The notes under the pieces: generated by a model
The model's database searches: none
What the model was told of the DNA's origin: nothing
The model's input: the letters and a program-made list of their open reading frames with translations, nothing else
Part shown: piece after piece, positions 1 through 9,388 of the stretch
Numbering within the stretch: the first letter of the stretch is position 1
Layout: each line of letters begins with the position of its first letter
From: Paracoccus aurantiacus
GTDB lineage: Bacteria; Pseudomonadota; Alphaproteobacteria; Rhodobacterales; Rhodobacteraceae
Direction of reading: 5' to 3'
NCBI RefSeq assembly: GCF_007993065.1
Contig: NZ_VOPL01000001.1
Location: 558,001-622,000, forward strand
Length of the DNA stretch: 64,000 nucleotides
Program-made: the position numbers and the translations under genes

Positions 1-405
1 GTGTCACCCGCTCGCCAGCGCGGATCAGCAGAAGCGCCAGAGACAGGGACAGCAGTTTTGCGCGACCCATCTTCGTCTCGCCCGTGCCGGCCTGCCCTGC
101 ATAGGCCATTCCTGCGCCCCGGCCCAGCCAGATTGCCGCTGTGCGCGCGGTCTGCCGTTCGCGATCACGCACGAAACGCATGTCTCCGCGCGCCGAACGC
201 CGCCAGTCGATCGCCGCGGCGGTATCACCCTCATGCGCCTGCCGGTATTGCCAGAAATCTTCGCCAATGCCCGGTCGGCGCAACCCGTGACCGCCCGGTG
301 CAAACGTGGCCGCGACCGGGCCGCGCGCCAGCACCAGCGGCGGCAGCGCCGCGGCGGCAGCCTCGGCACGCGCGCGCAGGCCGGCAAGGGATGCGTCTTC
401 TGGCG

Positions 406-409
<4 letters not shown>
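1..409 (-). CDS. DUF58 domain protein (partial, cut by left edge)
   Basis: Only the N-terminal ~136 codons are in the window; the frame stays open to base 1. The start is read as GTG at 409, whose last two bases overlap the MoxR stop (GTGA). The visible protein has the DUF58 signature: a GLRRPG turn, then DFWQYR, GD and IDWRRSAR around residues 38-70, followed by a hydrophobic stretch at the cut end. DUF58 proteins are regularly encoded next to MoxR ATPases and are thought to act with them in envelope or protein-complex assembly; no biochemical role is established. The translational overlap with moxR supports one operon. Identification is by motif reading only. Confidence 0.8.
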
Positions 410-1404
<995 letters not shown>

Positions 1405-1460
1405 GACATATCTCTCATTCTGCTCTACACATATGAAACCACGGATCGAACGCAGGTGAA

Positions 1461-2051
1461 ATGGGCAAACAGTCCGGCATAGCTTCTAACCCCGGCCCGG
1501 CGGCAGACCGCGCAAGCGATATTGCGGCGGGTGCGCAAAAGGCAGGACTGCGCGGACCAGCCCCCGTGCATCTGTGGAACCCGCCCTATTGCGGTGAAAT
1601 GGACATGGAAATCAGGGCCGATGGGACCTGGTTCCACGAAGGTTCACCCATCGGGCGACCCGGTATGGTGCGCATGTTTTCCAACATCCTGAAATTCGAG
1701 GATGGGCGCCACTACCTTGTTACCCCGGTCGAGAAGATCGGCATAAAGGTCGAGGATTCGCCGTTTATCGCGGTCGATGTCGAAATCGGCGACGATCTCG
1801 TGACCTTTCAGACGAATGTCGGCGACAGCGTGGTGCTGGACGCCGATCACCCTCTTGTGATCGAAGGCTCGCCAGACGAGCCGCGCCCCTATGTCATGGT
1901 GCGCGGCGGCCTGCGCGCGCGGATCGACCGCAAGAGCTTTTATCGGTTGGCCGAATGCGCCAGTCCGGGGCCCGACGGGCGCCTTGGTCTGCGCTCGTCC
2001 GGTCTGTTTCACGAGTTGGAGTCGCCATGGCAAGGTTCGCCGCAAACTTGA
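1461..2051 (+). CDS. DUF1285 domain protein
   Basis: A 196-residue cytosolic protein of the DUF1285 family. The central part carries the typical run of this family: DMEIRADGTWFHEGSPI, then MVRMFSNIL, YLVTPVEK and DVEIGDD, covering residues 50-120. Function is unknown. The start is preceded by AGGTGA with suitable spacing. In related bacteria DUF1285 genes often sit beside moxR, as here (divergent). Its 3' end overlaps the start of the next gene by 25 bases, so the two are likely co-translated. Confidence 0.85.
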   Translation: MGKQSGIASNPGPAADRASDIAAGAQKAGLRGPAPVHLWNPPYCGEMDMEIRADGTWFHEGSPIGRPGMVRMFSNILKFEDGRHYLVTPVEKIGIKVEDSPFIAVDVEIGDDLVTFQTNVGDSVVLDADHPLVIEGSPDEPRPYVMVRGGLRARIDRKSFYRLAECASPGPDGRLGLRSSGLFHELESPWQGSPQT

Positions 2052-2797
2052 CCCTGATGTTTAACGAGCTTCCGATGCTGCAGCGTTTCAGCGCTGCTAA
2101 GCAGGCAGGCTTTCAGGGTGTCGAGATACTTTTTCCCTATGATGTCGCAGCGCCTGACCTAAGGCGCGCCGCACGCAGCAGCGGGATGGATATCGTGCTT
2201 ATCAACTGCCCACCGCCGAACTGGGCGGGCGGGCCGCGCGGATTTGCGGCGGTCCCGGAGCTGCGCGACCGCTTTCGCCGCGACTTCGAGCGGTCGGTGC
2301 GCGTGGCCGAGGCGCTGTCGGCGCGTCATCTGCATGTGATGTCGGGCAAAGCCGAGGGCCATGAGGCGATGAGCTGCCTGATCGAGAACCTTCGTTGGGC
2401 GACTGCGCGTGCGCCGCATCTGAGCCTGACGATAGAGCCGATGAACGAGATCGACATGCCGGGCTATTTCCTGTCGGATTTCGAAACCGCCGCTGACGTG
2501 ATTGACGCCGTCTCGGCACCGAATCTCGGCCTGCAGTTCGACGCTTATCAGGCCCATATGATTACCGGTGATGTTCTGGGAACGTGGGAGCGTTATCGCA
2601 CGCGTGTTCACCATATCCAGATCGCTGGCTGTCCCGGCCGTCACGAACCGCGCGAGGGAGAGATCGATTATCTCGCCTTTTTCAATGCGCTGGATGCGGC
2701 CCAATATCCGGGCTGGGTCGCCGCGGAATACACGCCGCGCACGACGACCGAGGCCGGATTGCGTTGGATGCGCCAGTCGCGCGGCGCGGAAATGTGA
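2027..2797 (+). CDS. hyi: Hydroxypyruvate isomerase-like TIM-barrel protein
   Basis: The 256-residue product belongs to the xylose isomerase-like TIM-barrel superfamily, closest by eye to hydroxypyruvate isomerase (hydroxypyruvate to tartronate semialdehyde, glyoxylate metabolism). Supporting segments are the N-terminal FAANLTLMFNELP, the EPMNEIDMPGYF loop, LQFDAYQAHM, and HHIQIAG, which carry the acidic and His metal ligands of the family. The start chosen is the ATG at 2027, giving the canonical MARFAANL beginning; it lies inside the 3' end of the DUF1285 gene. The open frame runs further upstream but adds only non-homologous residues. Related sugar isomerases cannot be excluded. Confidence 0.85.
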   Translation: MARFAANLTLMFNELPMLQRFSAAKQAGFQGVEILFPYDVAAPDLRRAARSSGMDIVLINCPPPNWAGGPRGFAAVPELRDRFRRDFERSVRVAEALSARHLHVMSGKAEGHEAMSCLIENLRWATARAPHLSLTIEPMNEIDMPGYFLSDFETAADVIDAVSAPNLGLQFDAYQAHMITGDVLGTWERYRTRVHHIQIAGCPGRHEPREGEIDYLAFFNALDAAQYPGWVAAEYTPRTTTEAGLRWMRQSRGAEM

Positions 2798-2823
2798 TCC
2801 CTCGCGCCGTTCTGGCGTGACCC

Positions 2824-4092
2824 TCAGACCTTCCTGAGCGCGATCACCGCGTTCAGGCCGCCAAAGGCGAATGCGTTGGACAGCACGGCCGTGACCTTCG
2901 CCTCTCTCGCGGTGTTGGGCACCACGTCGAGCGCGCATTCGGGGTCCGGCTCTTCATAGCCGATGGTGGGCGCGATAATCCCGTCGCGCAGCGCCATGAC
3001 GCAGGCCAGCAACTCGATCGCCCCGGTGCCCCCGATCACGTGACCATGCATCGACTTCGTGGACGACATCATCAGCTGGTCGGCGTGATGGCCGAACGCA
3101 TGAGCGACGGCGGCACATTCGGTCTTGTCATTCGCCGCCGTCCCCGTGCCGTGGGCGTTGATATAGCCGATATCTTCGGGGTTGAGCGCCGCATCCCGCA
3201 TCGCGCCGGTGATCGCGCGTTCGGCCCCCTGCGCGCTTGGCATGACGATATCCTGCGCGTCGGACGACATCGCAAATCCCACCACCTCGGCCAGAATCTC
3301 GGCTCCGCGCGCGCGGGCATGTTCATAGTCCTCGAACACGAAGACGCCGGCACCTTCGCCTTGCACCATGCCGTTGCGATTGGCCGAGAAGGGGCGGCAG
3401 GCATCCCTGGACATGACGCGCAGCCCCTCCCACGCCTTCACACCCCCGAAGCACAGCATCGCCTCGGACCCGCCCGAAAGCATCACCTTCGCCGCACCAG
3501 AGCGGACCATCTGGAAGGCCAGCCCCATCGCGTGGTTCGAACTCGCGCAGGCGGTCGCGACGGTGAAGGAAGGCCCGCGAAGGCCGTACTCCATGCTGAC
3601 ATGGCTGGCCGCCGCATTGTTCATCAGCTTCGGCACGACAAAGGGGTGAACGCGGTTCTTGCCCTCTTCATAGACGACCCGATAGTTTTCGTCCCAGGTG
3701 TTCAGACCGCCGCCCGCCGTGCCCAGAACAACCCCGGCCGAAAGCCCAAGTTCGCCCTGGAAATCCAGCCCGGACTGCTCGACGGCCTCTTTTGCGGCAA
3801 GCAGGGTGAACTGGGTGAATTTGTCGTAAAGCAGGATCTGCTGACGATTGAACCAGGTTTCTGGCTGCCAGTCATGGATCTGTGCGCCGATCTGGATCGT
3901 CAGCCGGTCAACATCGCGGAAATTCAGTTGGCTGATCCCGCTGCGGCCTTCACGGAATGCCTCCAGCGTTTTCGGAACATCAAGGCCAAGTGCGTTGACG
4001 GTGCCCATCCCGGTGATGACCACACGCCTCAGCCCGTTCGCGGGTTTCGTCGCAGGCGCGGCGGCTTCGTCGGCGGTCTTCTTCGGGCTCAT
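2824..4092 (-). CDS. Beta-ketoacyl-ACP synthase (KAS II / NodE-like)
   Basis: A 422-residue condensing enzyme that extends acyl chains carried on ACP. The thiolase-fold catalytic triad is visible: Cys182 in TACASS, His314 in NAHGTGT, and His351 in KSMHGH. It has an N-terminal extension of about 20 Ala/Lys/Pro residues before the conserved RRVVITGMG. The start ATG overlaps the stop of the upstream acyl carrier protein gene (ATGA), so the pair is translationally coupled. The pairing with a specialised ACP resembles NodE/NodF and the AcpXL/FabF systems that make unusual fatty acids. Together with lpxD upstream this suggests a dedicated acyl chain for lipid A or another envelope lipid; that role is inference. 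Confidence 0.9.
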   Translation of the reverse strand: MSPKKTADEAAAPATKPANGLRRVVITGMGTVNALGLDVPKTLEAFREGRSGISQLNFRDVDRLTIQIGAQIHDWQPETWFNRQQILLYDKFTQFTLLAAKEAVEQSGLDFQGELGLSAGVVLGTAGGGLNTWDENYRVVYEEGKNRVHPFVVPKLMNNAAASHVSMEYGLRGPSFTVATACASSNHAMGLAFQMVRSGAAKVMLSGGSEAMLCFGGVKAWEGLRVMSRDACRPFSANRNGMVQGEGAGVFVFEDYEHARARGAEILAEVVGFAMSSDAQDIVMPSAQGAERAITGAMRDAALNPEDIGYINAHGTGTAANDKTECAAVAHAFGHHADQLMMSSTKSMHGHVIGGTGAIELLACVMALRDGIIAPTIGYEEPDPECALDVVPNTAREAKVTAVLSNAFAFGGLNAVIALRKV

Positions 4093-4349
4093 GCTTTCTC
4101 GGCCACCAGCTTCTCGACGGCAGCAATAATGCTGCCCATGCTGGAGATGTCGAATTCCGACTTCTCCGGCTCATTCGCGTTGAAGGGGATGGTGATGTCG
4201 AACTCCTCCTCCAGTGCGAAGATCGATTCGACAAGGCCAAGGCTGTCGATGCCAAGATCGGCCGGGCTGGAATCGTCAGTCACCTGATCGGGTTCCAGCA
4301 TGGCCTGTTCGGCGATAATGTTGCGGATGCGATCGCGAATATCGGTCAT
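4089..4349 (-). CDS. Acyl carrier protein (specialised, NodF/AcpXL-like)
   Basis: An 86-residue acidic acyl carrier protein. The 4'-phosphopantetheine attachment site is Ser36 in GIDSLGLVE. The start at 4349 is preferred over an in-frame ATG 12 bases upstream because GGAGAG lies correctly before it; the upstream ATG is part of that ribosome-binding region. The sequence around helix III (IPFNANEPEKSEFD) differs from a housekeeping AcpP. It lies 12 bp after lpxD and overlaps the following ketoacyl synthase, which indicates a dedicated carrier for that synthase. Confidence 0.88.
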   Translation of the reverse strand: MTDIRDRIRNIIAEQAMLEPDQVTDDSSPADLGIDSLGLVESIFALEEEFDITIPFNANEPEKSEFDISSMGSIIAAVEKLVAEKA

Positions 4350-4361
4350 GTGACTCTCCAT

Positions 4362-5447
4362 TCAGGGCTTTTCGACGAATTCTGTAACAGCCTTTTGAAG
4401 CTTTGCGACTGTGGCAGCAAGTCGCGGCAGACGGCGAGTGGCACGGTCCATCTCCATCCGGGTCGGCATGTCGACGGCGGGATTGCCCAGCACGACCTTG
4501 CCCGCAGCCACGCGGCTGAAAATCTTGGCCGCGCCGCCCGCGATCACGTCGTCGCCGATGGTGATATTGTCGGACACACCGCATTGCCCGGCCAGAACCA
4601 CCCTGTCGCCGATGACAGACGATCCGGCAATCCCGACCTGCCCGCAAATCAGGCAATCGTCGCCGACCACCACGTTGTGGCCGATATGGACAAGGTTATC
4701 GAGCTTCGTGCCGGACCCGATCCGCGTCGCGCGAATGGTGCCACGATCAATCGTGGCATTGGCACCGATCTCGACATTGTCGCCAATCTCGACCATCCCA
4801 AGCGAGTGGATGCGCTCCCATGACTGGCGCCTGATTGTTTCTCGTTTTCCAAGCGTTCTGCGAATTTCCTCGACGCCGGATTCCTCTGGCGTGACGAACG
4901 AGAACCCGTCAGATCCGATGATGGCACCCGGCTGAATCACGACCCTGTCGCCGATGCGCACCCGATGCAGAACGCGCACACCGTTCAGGATCAGTGCGTC
5001 GTCACCGATCACCGTGCCAGACGCGATCGAAACGTGGCTGGCGATCCGCGCCCGCGCGCCGATACGCACCCCTGCGCCGATCTGCACAAAAGGAGCAATC
5101 GCCGCGCCATCGCCGATTTCCGCAGACGGATCGATGACCGCAGAAGGATGGATGCCTTCGGCAATGTCAGGTCCGGCATCGAAGCTGCGCGTCAGCGCGG
5201 CCATCACCAGACGCGGGCGCGGCGCGAAAATCGCGGCGGAAAGCCCATAGTCTTTCGGGTCCATCCCCTCTGCCAATATCGCGCAGGCGCCGGGCTTCAG
5301 CGCCTCGGCGTATTTCGGTGACATCGCAAGCGCGATCTGGCCCGGGCCTGCCTGCCCCGGTTCTGCCGCGCCGTCGATCTGCATCGACACATCGCCCCAT
5401 GCACGCGCATTCAGCGCATTGGCGAGATCCTGGATCGTGACCTGCAT
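4362..5447 (-). CDS. lpxD: UDP-3-O-acylglucosamine N-acyltransferase LpxD homologue
   Basis: A 361-residue left-handed parallel beta-helix acyltransferase. LpxD transfers a 3-hydroxyacyl chain from ACP to the 2-amino group of UDP-3-O-acylglucosamine in lipid A synthesis. The N-terminal ~95 residues form the uridine-binding domain. They are followed by many hexapeptide repeats (for example [18 protein letters not shown]). The catalytic-His region is [10 protein letters not shown]. The C-terminal helix is the expected ACP-binding tail. AGGAG precedes the ATG. Because it is transcribed with an ACP and a ketoacyl synthase rather than with fabZ/lpxA, it may be a second, specialised LpxD copy; the rest of the genome would settle that. 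Confidence 0.9.
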   Translation of the reverse strand: MQVTIQDLANALNARAWGDVSMQIDGAAEPGQAGPGQIALAMSPKYAEALKPGACAILAEGMDPKDYGLSAAIFAPRPRLVMAALTRSFDAGPDIAEGIHPSAVIDPSAEIGDGAAIAPFVQIGAGVRIGARARIASHVSIASGTVIGDDALILNGVRVLHRVRIGDRVVIQPGAIIGSDGFSFVTPEESGVEEIRRTLGKRETIRRQSWERIHSLGMVEIGDNVEIGANATIDRGTIRATRIGSGTKLDNLVHIGHNVVVGDDCLICGQVGIAGSSVIGDRVVLAGQCGVSDNITIGDDVIAGGAAKIFSRVAAGKVVLGNPAVDMPTRMEMDRATRRLPRLAATVAKLQKAVTEFVEKP

Positions 5448-5521
5448 CGCGGTCTCCTTTCGCGGAGTGATCTAGCCATCCGCGCCCCGCTTTGCCAGCC
5501 CTTCATGTAGTGGATGGGTCT

Positions 5522-7117
5522 TCAGGTCCCCGCCTCGGCCGCCTTCTGCATCGCCGACCACACCTTTGCATCGCGGTTATAGACGTCAGGATAGGTCCGC
5601 AACTGACCATCCGGACCCGGAATCGCGGTGAAATAGACGAGGTGGACGGGCAGCGGTTCTTTCAGCTTGATCCACTGTTCGTCGCCCTTGTCGAGAATCC
5701 GCTGGAACATCGCCTGCGGGTTGTCTGAATTGCCGCGCAACAGCTCGTAAGCCAGATCAAACGGCTTGGCGACACGCACGCACCCATGCGAGGCTGCGCG
5801 GTTGCGATTGCTGAACAGACCCTTCGACGGCGTATCGTGCAGATAGATATTCCACGGATTCGGGAACATGAACTTCACAAGGCCAAGCGCGTTGTCGGCA
5901 GATGGCTTCTGGCGCAGCCGATAGGGGAAATTCGTGTCGCTGTATCTGTTGAAATCCACCTGATCGCGCGGGATCACGCGGCCCTTGCGATCGACAACGT
6001 CAAGGTGAGGCACCGCATTGCGGTTCGCGCGCAGCTTCGAAAGATAGGATTGCGCCGCGATTGATTGCGGCACGTTCCAGCGCGGGTTCGGGACCACGAA
6101 TTCCATCGTGTCACTGAATTCCGGTGTTTCCCAGTCGGGCTCGGATTTGCCGACGACAACGCGCGATTCAAAGACGGTCTGACCGCCCTCGCGGATTTCG
6201 ACCATATAGCTGGGGATGTTTACCCAGATCATCCGGGTGTTCAGGTCATTGCCGTTCAGCCAGCGTAGCCGCTCCATCGCGATCATGATGCGCCGGGTCT
6301 GGGGGCCAGCCTCGCCGCCGCTCAATTGGGCAATGGTTCTTGGCCCGGCCACGCCGTCAACGGGCAGTCCGGCGGCGATCTGATAATCCGATACGATCTG
6401 CGCCAGTTCCTCATCGAAGTTCTGCGGATCGGCGGGCGGCGTGGCGGGGCTGAAGCCGATGCTCGCCAGACGTGCGCGCAGATCGGCGACCGCAGGGCCT
6501 TTTACACCCAGCTTATACAACCCCGAGGCGACTTCCGGCGCGTCCGGTGGCGGGATCAGCCGCGCGTGATCTGCAAGCAGTTGCTGCAACTCCCGATATT
6601 CGCGGTTTTGCGGCGGCAGCGTGGCGAGCGACGCAACAGGGTCGCCGTCAATCATGCCATCCAGCAGTTTCGTCATGTCGACCGCGATAACCTCGCGCTT
6701 ATTCATCGAATCCGTTCGGGACGGATCGACAAGGCCATTCGAGACATCGTTCGCCCAAAGCGACAAGGCGCGCGCATAACGCAATTCTGTCGCGACATCA
6801 TTGCCGGTATCGTCCGCAGACAGCCCGCTGGACTTGTAACGCTGCGGCGGCAGCCCGTGTTGGGGCGCGGTCGAAATCGCGTCGAGCAGTGCTTTACGGC
6901 GCGCTTCGCCCTCCGTTCCAAGGAAAACCGGTTTCAGGCCATGCGCGCCATAGAAGGATGCCAGGCCCGGGTCAGCGGCCACTGTGCTGGCCAGCTGCAT
7001 TTCGAAAGCACTGAAATCAAGTTTCGGCGCGGGCGCTGCCGCCACCATATAAGGCAATGCTGATATTCCGATGCCCAACAGGACGGTTCGGCGAATACGA
7101 TTCGCTAACTTGTTCAC
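5522..7117 (-). CDS. L,D-transpeptidase, YcbB/LdtD type
   Basis: A 531-residue periplasmic murein L,D-transpeptidase that forms 3-3 peptidoglycan cross-links. It starts with GTG after AGAGG and has a signal peptide (residues 1-27, ending near VAAAPA). A peptidoglycan-binding-like domain lies around residues 200-265. The C-terminal YkuD catalytic domain contains the SHGCVRV motif with Cys446 as nucleophile. The length fits the long YcbB type with its substrate-capping insertion. It is divergent from a DUF882 (MepK-like) peptidoglycan hydrolase gene, so the two wall enzymes may share regulatory DNA. Confidence 0.93.
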   Translation of the reverse strand: MNKLANRIRRTVLLGIGISALPYMVAAAPAPKLDFSAFEMQLASTVAADPGLASFYGAHGLKPVFLGTEGEARRKALLDAISTAPQHGLPPQRYKSSGLSADDTGNDVATELRYARALSLWANDVSNGLVDPSRTDSMNKREVIAVDMTKLLDGMIDGDPVASLATLPPQNREYRELQQLLADHARLIPPPDAPEVASGLYKLGVKGPAVADLRARLASIGFSPATPPADPQNFDEELAQIVSDYQIAAGLPVDGVAGPRTIAQLSGGEAGPQTRRIMIAMERLRWLNGNDLNTRMIWVNIPSYMVEIREGGQTVFESRVVVGKSEPDWETPEFSDTMEFVVPNPRWNVPQSIAAQSYLSKLRANRNAVPHLDVVDRKGRVIPRDQVDFNRYSDTNFPYRLRQKPSADNALGLVKFMFPNPWNIYLHDTPSKGLFSNRNRAASHGCVRVAKPFDLAYELLRGNSDNPQAMFQRILDKGDEQWIKLKEPLPVHLVYFTAIPGPDGQLRTYPDVYNRDAKVWSAMQKAAEAGT

Positions 7118-7401
7118 GGTTTGACCTCTGCTCGCGCTTTTTGTTTACTTTTGCCAGCGACAACGCGGATCGTCCAGAAAAGCTGCATGCACTCGACACT
7201 TGACTTGCCGCGGCTGGACGAAACGTGGCCTCGCAACAACACACAGGCGGATTTTCGCCTATTCTGACACAATTTTGCCGATAGTGGAACGAAATGCTTT
7301 CGGGTGTCACGCAACTGGTGACATATTGTTAACCAGTCCCGGGTAATCAGGGACAGCCACCGACAGTGGTGAGTTAAGAAAAGCAGGACAGGCGATCTGA
7401 A

Positions 7402-7959
7402 ATGACAATCGACATCACCCGCCGCGGCGTCTTCGGGATATTTGCCGCAACTGCCGTCGTGGCCGCGCCCGTAACCGGCAACGCGTTCGGCATCCTCCGC
7501 AAAGCAGGCGACTATCGCCGCATCAGCATGTATTCGCCACGAACTGGCGAAAGCATCGACACCGTCTACTGGATCGACGGAAAATACATCCGCGACGCAT
7601 TGAACGAGATCAACTATTTCATGCGTGACTGGCGCGTCGGGCAGGCCATTGGCATCGACCCTCGCACCGTCGACATTGCAGCCGCCTCGCACCGGATGCT
7701 TCAAACGAACGAACCCTACATGATGCTGTCGGGCTATCGTTCGCCCAAGACCAACGCGATGCTGCGCTCGCGTTCGGAAGGCGTGGCGAAGAACTCTCTT
7801 CACATGTCCGGCAAGGCGGCCGATCTGCGCCTGAAATCGCGCTCTGTGAACCAGATGTACAAGGCGGCGATGGCCTGCCGTGGCGGCGGGGTCGGCAAAT
7901 ATTCACGCTCGAACTTCGTCCATATGGATTGCGGCCCGATCCGCACCTGGGGCGCCTGA
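7402..7959 (+). CDS. DUF882 / M15-type peptidase (MepK/YcbK family)
   Basis: A 185-residue exported protein of the YcbK/MepK family; E. coli MepK is a zinc endopeptidase that cleaves 3-3 cross-links. The N-terminus has a twin-arginine signal (TRRGVFG, then a hydrophobic stretch to about residue 29). Zinc-site residues are visible in SLHMSGKAADLR (His and Asp) and NFVHMDCG (His). Its placement opposite an L,D-transpeptidase, whose product is its expected substrate, supports this activity. The 284 bp between the divergent starts include an AT-richer stretch near 7325 likely to hold promoters. A strong terminator follows the gene. Confidence 0.87.
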   Translation: MTIDITRRGVFGIFAATAVVAAPVTGNAFGILRKAGDYRRISMYSPRTGESIDTVYWIDGKYIRDALNEINYFMRDWRVGQAIGIDPRTVDIAAASHRMLQTNEPYMMLSGYRSPKTNAMLRSRSEGVAKNSLHMSGKAADLRLKSRSVNQMYKAAMACRGGGVGKYSRSNFVHMDCGPIRTWGA

Positions 7960-7969
7960 GCGTTGCATT

Positions 7970-8002
7970 GCAAAAGGCCCGCCGATCTGGCGGGCCTTTT
8001 GC
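7970..8002. terminator. Bidirectional intrinsic terminator
   Basis: A perfect 14-bp inverted repeat (GCAAAAGGCCCGCC) around a GATCT loop. The A-run on one side becomes a T-run on the other, so it can terminate the DUF882 gene (+) and the converging DsbA-family gene (-). Confidence 0.9.
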
Positions 8003-8033
8003 GTTCTATATTGCCGCGGCGTGCGGAGGCACC

Positions 8034-8678
8034 TCAGCCGCCACCTGCGGCCGGTCCGGAAAGTTCGTCAATAACCTTGCGCCACAGATCGGCGGGCTGC
8101 GCGCCCGGCAAGACATGACTTCCGCCAATAACGAAGGTGGGCACGGCCCGGATGCCGCGTTCGCGCGCATGGGCCTCACGGGCTAATACTTCGTCGCGAT
8201 CAGCGTTGCTGGCCAACAGCTTGCGGATCATCGCGCCATCCATGCCCGCACCCTTGCCAATGTCCGCCAGCACGTCGTGATCTGCGATATCCCGGCCTTC
8301 TCGCCAATATGCCCGCATGAGGCCCGACATGACCCGTGTCTGCGCGCCCTCTATCCCGGCCCAATGCATAAGCCGGAACGCATCCAATGTTTGCGGAACG
8401 CGCGTGATCGCCGCCATGTCGATCCCCAGGCCAAGACGCTCTGACGCCTCCAGCACGGGGGTATTCGCAGCGATTATCCCGGCCTCATCGCCAAACTTTG
8501 CAAGCATGTAATCAGCATGCCCGACGCCAGCGGGCGGAATATTCGGATTGAGACGGAAGGGGTGCCAGGTCAGTTCGAACGGATGATCGGGGCGCGATTC
8601 CAGCGCCTGATCCAGTTCTGCCTTGCCGACGAGGCACCAGGGACATGTCGGATCGGCAAAAATGTCCAACGTGATCAT
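8034..8678 (-). CDS. DsbA family oxidoreductase (FrnE-like)
   Basis: A 214-residue thioredoxin-fold protein of the DsbA/2-hydroxychromene-2-carboxylate isomerase group. The active-site CPWC motif is at residues 12-15 (DPTCPWCLVG), the cis-Pro loop is AVPTFVIGG, and the insertion is all-helical as in FrnE. There is no signal peptide, so it is cytoplasmic, unlike classical DsbA. The ATG follows AAAGG. Substrate is unknown; FrnE homologues are linked to oxidative stress. It converges on the DUF882 gene with a shared terminator. Confidence 0.88.
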   Translation of the reverse strand: MITLDIFADPTCPWCLVGKAELDQALESRPDHPFELTWHPFRLNPNIPPAGVGHADYMLAKFGDEAGIIAANTPVLEASERLGLGIDMAAITRVPQTLDAFRLMHWAGIEGAQTRVMSGLMRAYWREGRDIADHDVLADIGKGAGMDGAMIRKLLASNADRDEVLAREAHARERGIRAVPTFVIGGSHVLPGAQPADLWRKVIDELSGPAAGGG

Positions 8679-8843
8679 GAGGGGACCTTTCCTGAAAACA
8701 AGGCCCGCCAGCCTTAATCGCTCGGCCGCTGCGGTGCAACTCGCCCTGCCCGCTTGGCGCGATAAGCGATTCAGGAAATCGATCTATCGAAAAGATCAGT
8801 GCCGTCGCGATGCGCAACACGCCGACAAGGCCCTGCCCAAAAG

Positions 8844-8877
8844 CAAAAATCCCGCTACCTTCTGACGGCGGCGGGAT
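8844..8877 (-). terminator. Intrinsic terminator downstream of cspA
   Basis: On the minus strand the arms ATCCCGC and GCGGGAT (8871-8877 and 8849-8855) close a hairpin followed directly by five T residues. It lies about 105 nt after the cspA stop. The rest of the 303-base gap 8679-8981 shows no recognisable gene. Confidence 0.7.
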
Positions 8878-8981
8878 CGTTCGTATCGCAAGACCTTGCA
8901 GGCAGCGCGACTGCAAATGCATATTTCGCGCGCGCTCACCTAAGTAACGGGGGGCTGACGCATGGTCGCCCCCGCGCCTGG

Positions 8982-9188
8982 TCAGAGCAGCTTGAGATCC
9001 GACGCGGATTCGCGGCCGTCGCGGCCCGACTGCAGCTCGAAGCTGATCTTCTGGTTGTCCTGAAGACCCGTCAGACCGGCGCGCTCAACCGCCGAGATAT
9101 GGACGAACACGTCCTTGCCGCCCGAATCGGGGGCGATGAAGCCGTAGCCTTTGGTGGCGTTGAACCATTTAACGGTGCCGGTGGCCAT
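8982..9188 (-). CDS. cspA: Cold shock protein (CspA family)
   Basis: A 68-residue single cold-shock-domain protein that binds single-stranded RNA/DNA and acts as an RNA chaperone. RNP1 (KGYGFIAP) and RNP2 (VFVHISAV) are both intact. About 200 bases without a gene precede it (9189-9388), compatible with the long 5' leader common to csp mRNAs. It is a separate unit from thrS upstream, with its own terminator. Confidence 0.95.
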   Translation of the reverse strand: MATGTVKWFNATKGYGFIAPDSGGKDVFVHISAVERAGLTGLQDNQKISFELQSGRDGRESASDLKLL

Positions 9189-9388
9189 TCCGTTCTCTCC
9201 TTCAAATTTCCCGTGCCGCGGGTTTGCGACCGGGCCGTGCAGCCCTTTCGAAATTCCGGCTGCCCCGTGAAGGGAGGCGGTAGAAAGTCATGCTCACGCC
9301 CACAGAATGGGAGAAAGCGCGCGAAACGCAAGGCCGAAACGCCGCGCTTGGACAAGGCGACGGTAATCTTTGTTTACATCGGCATGAA

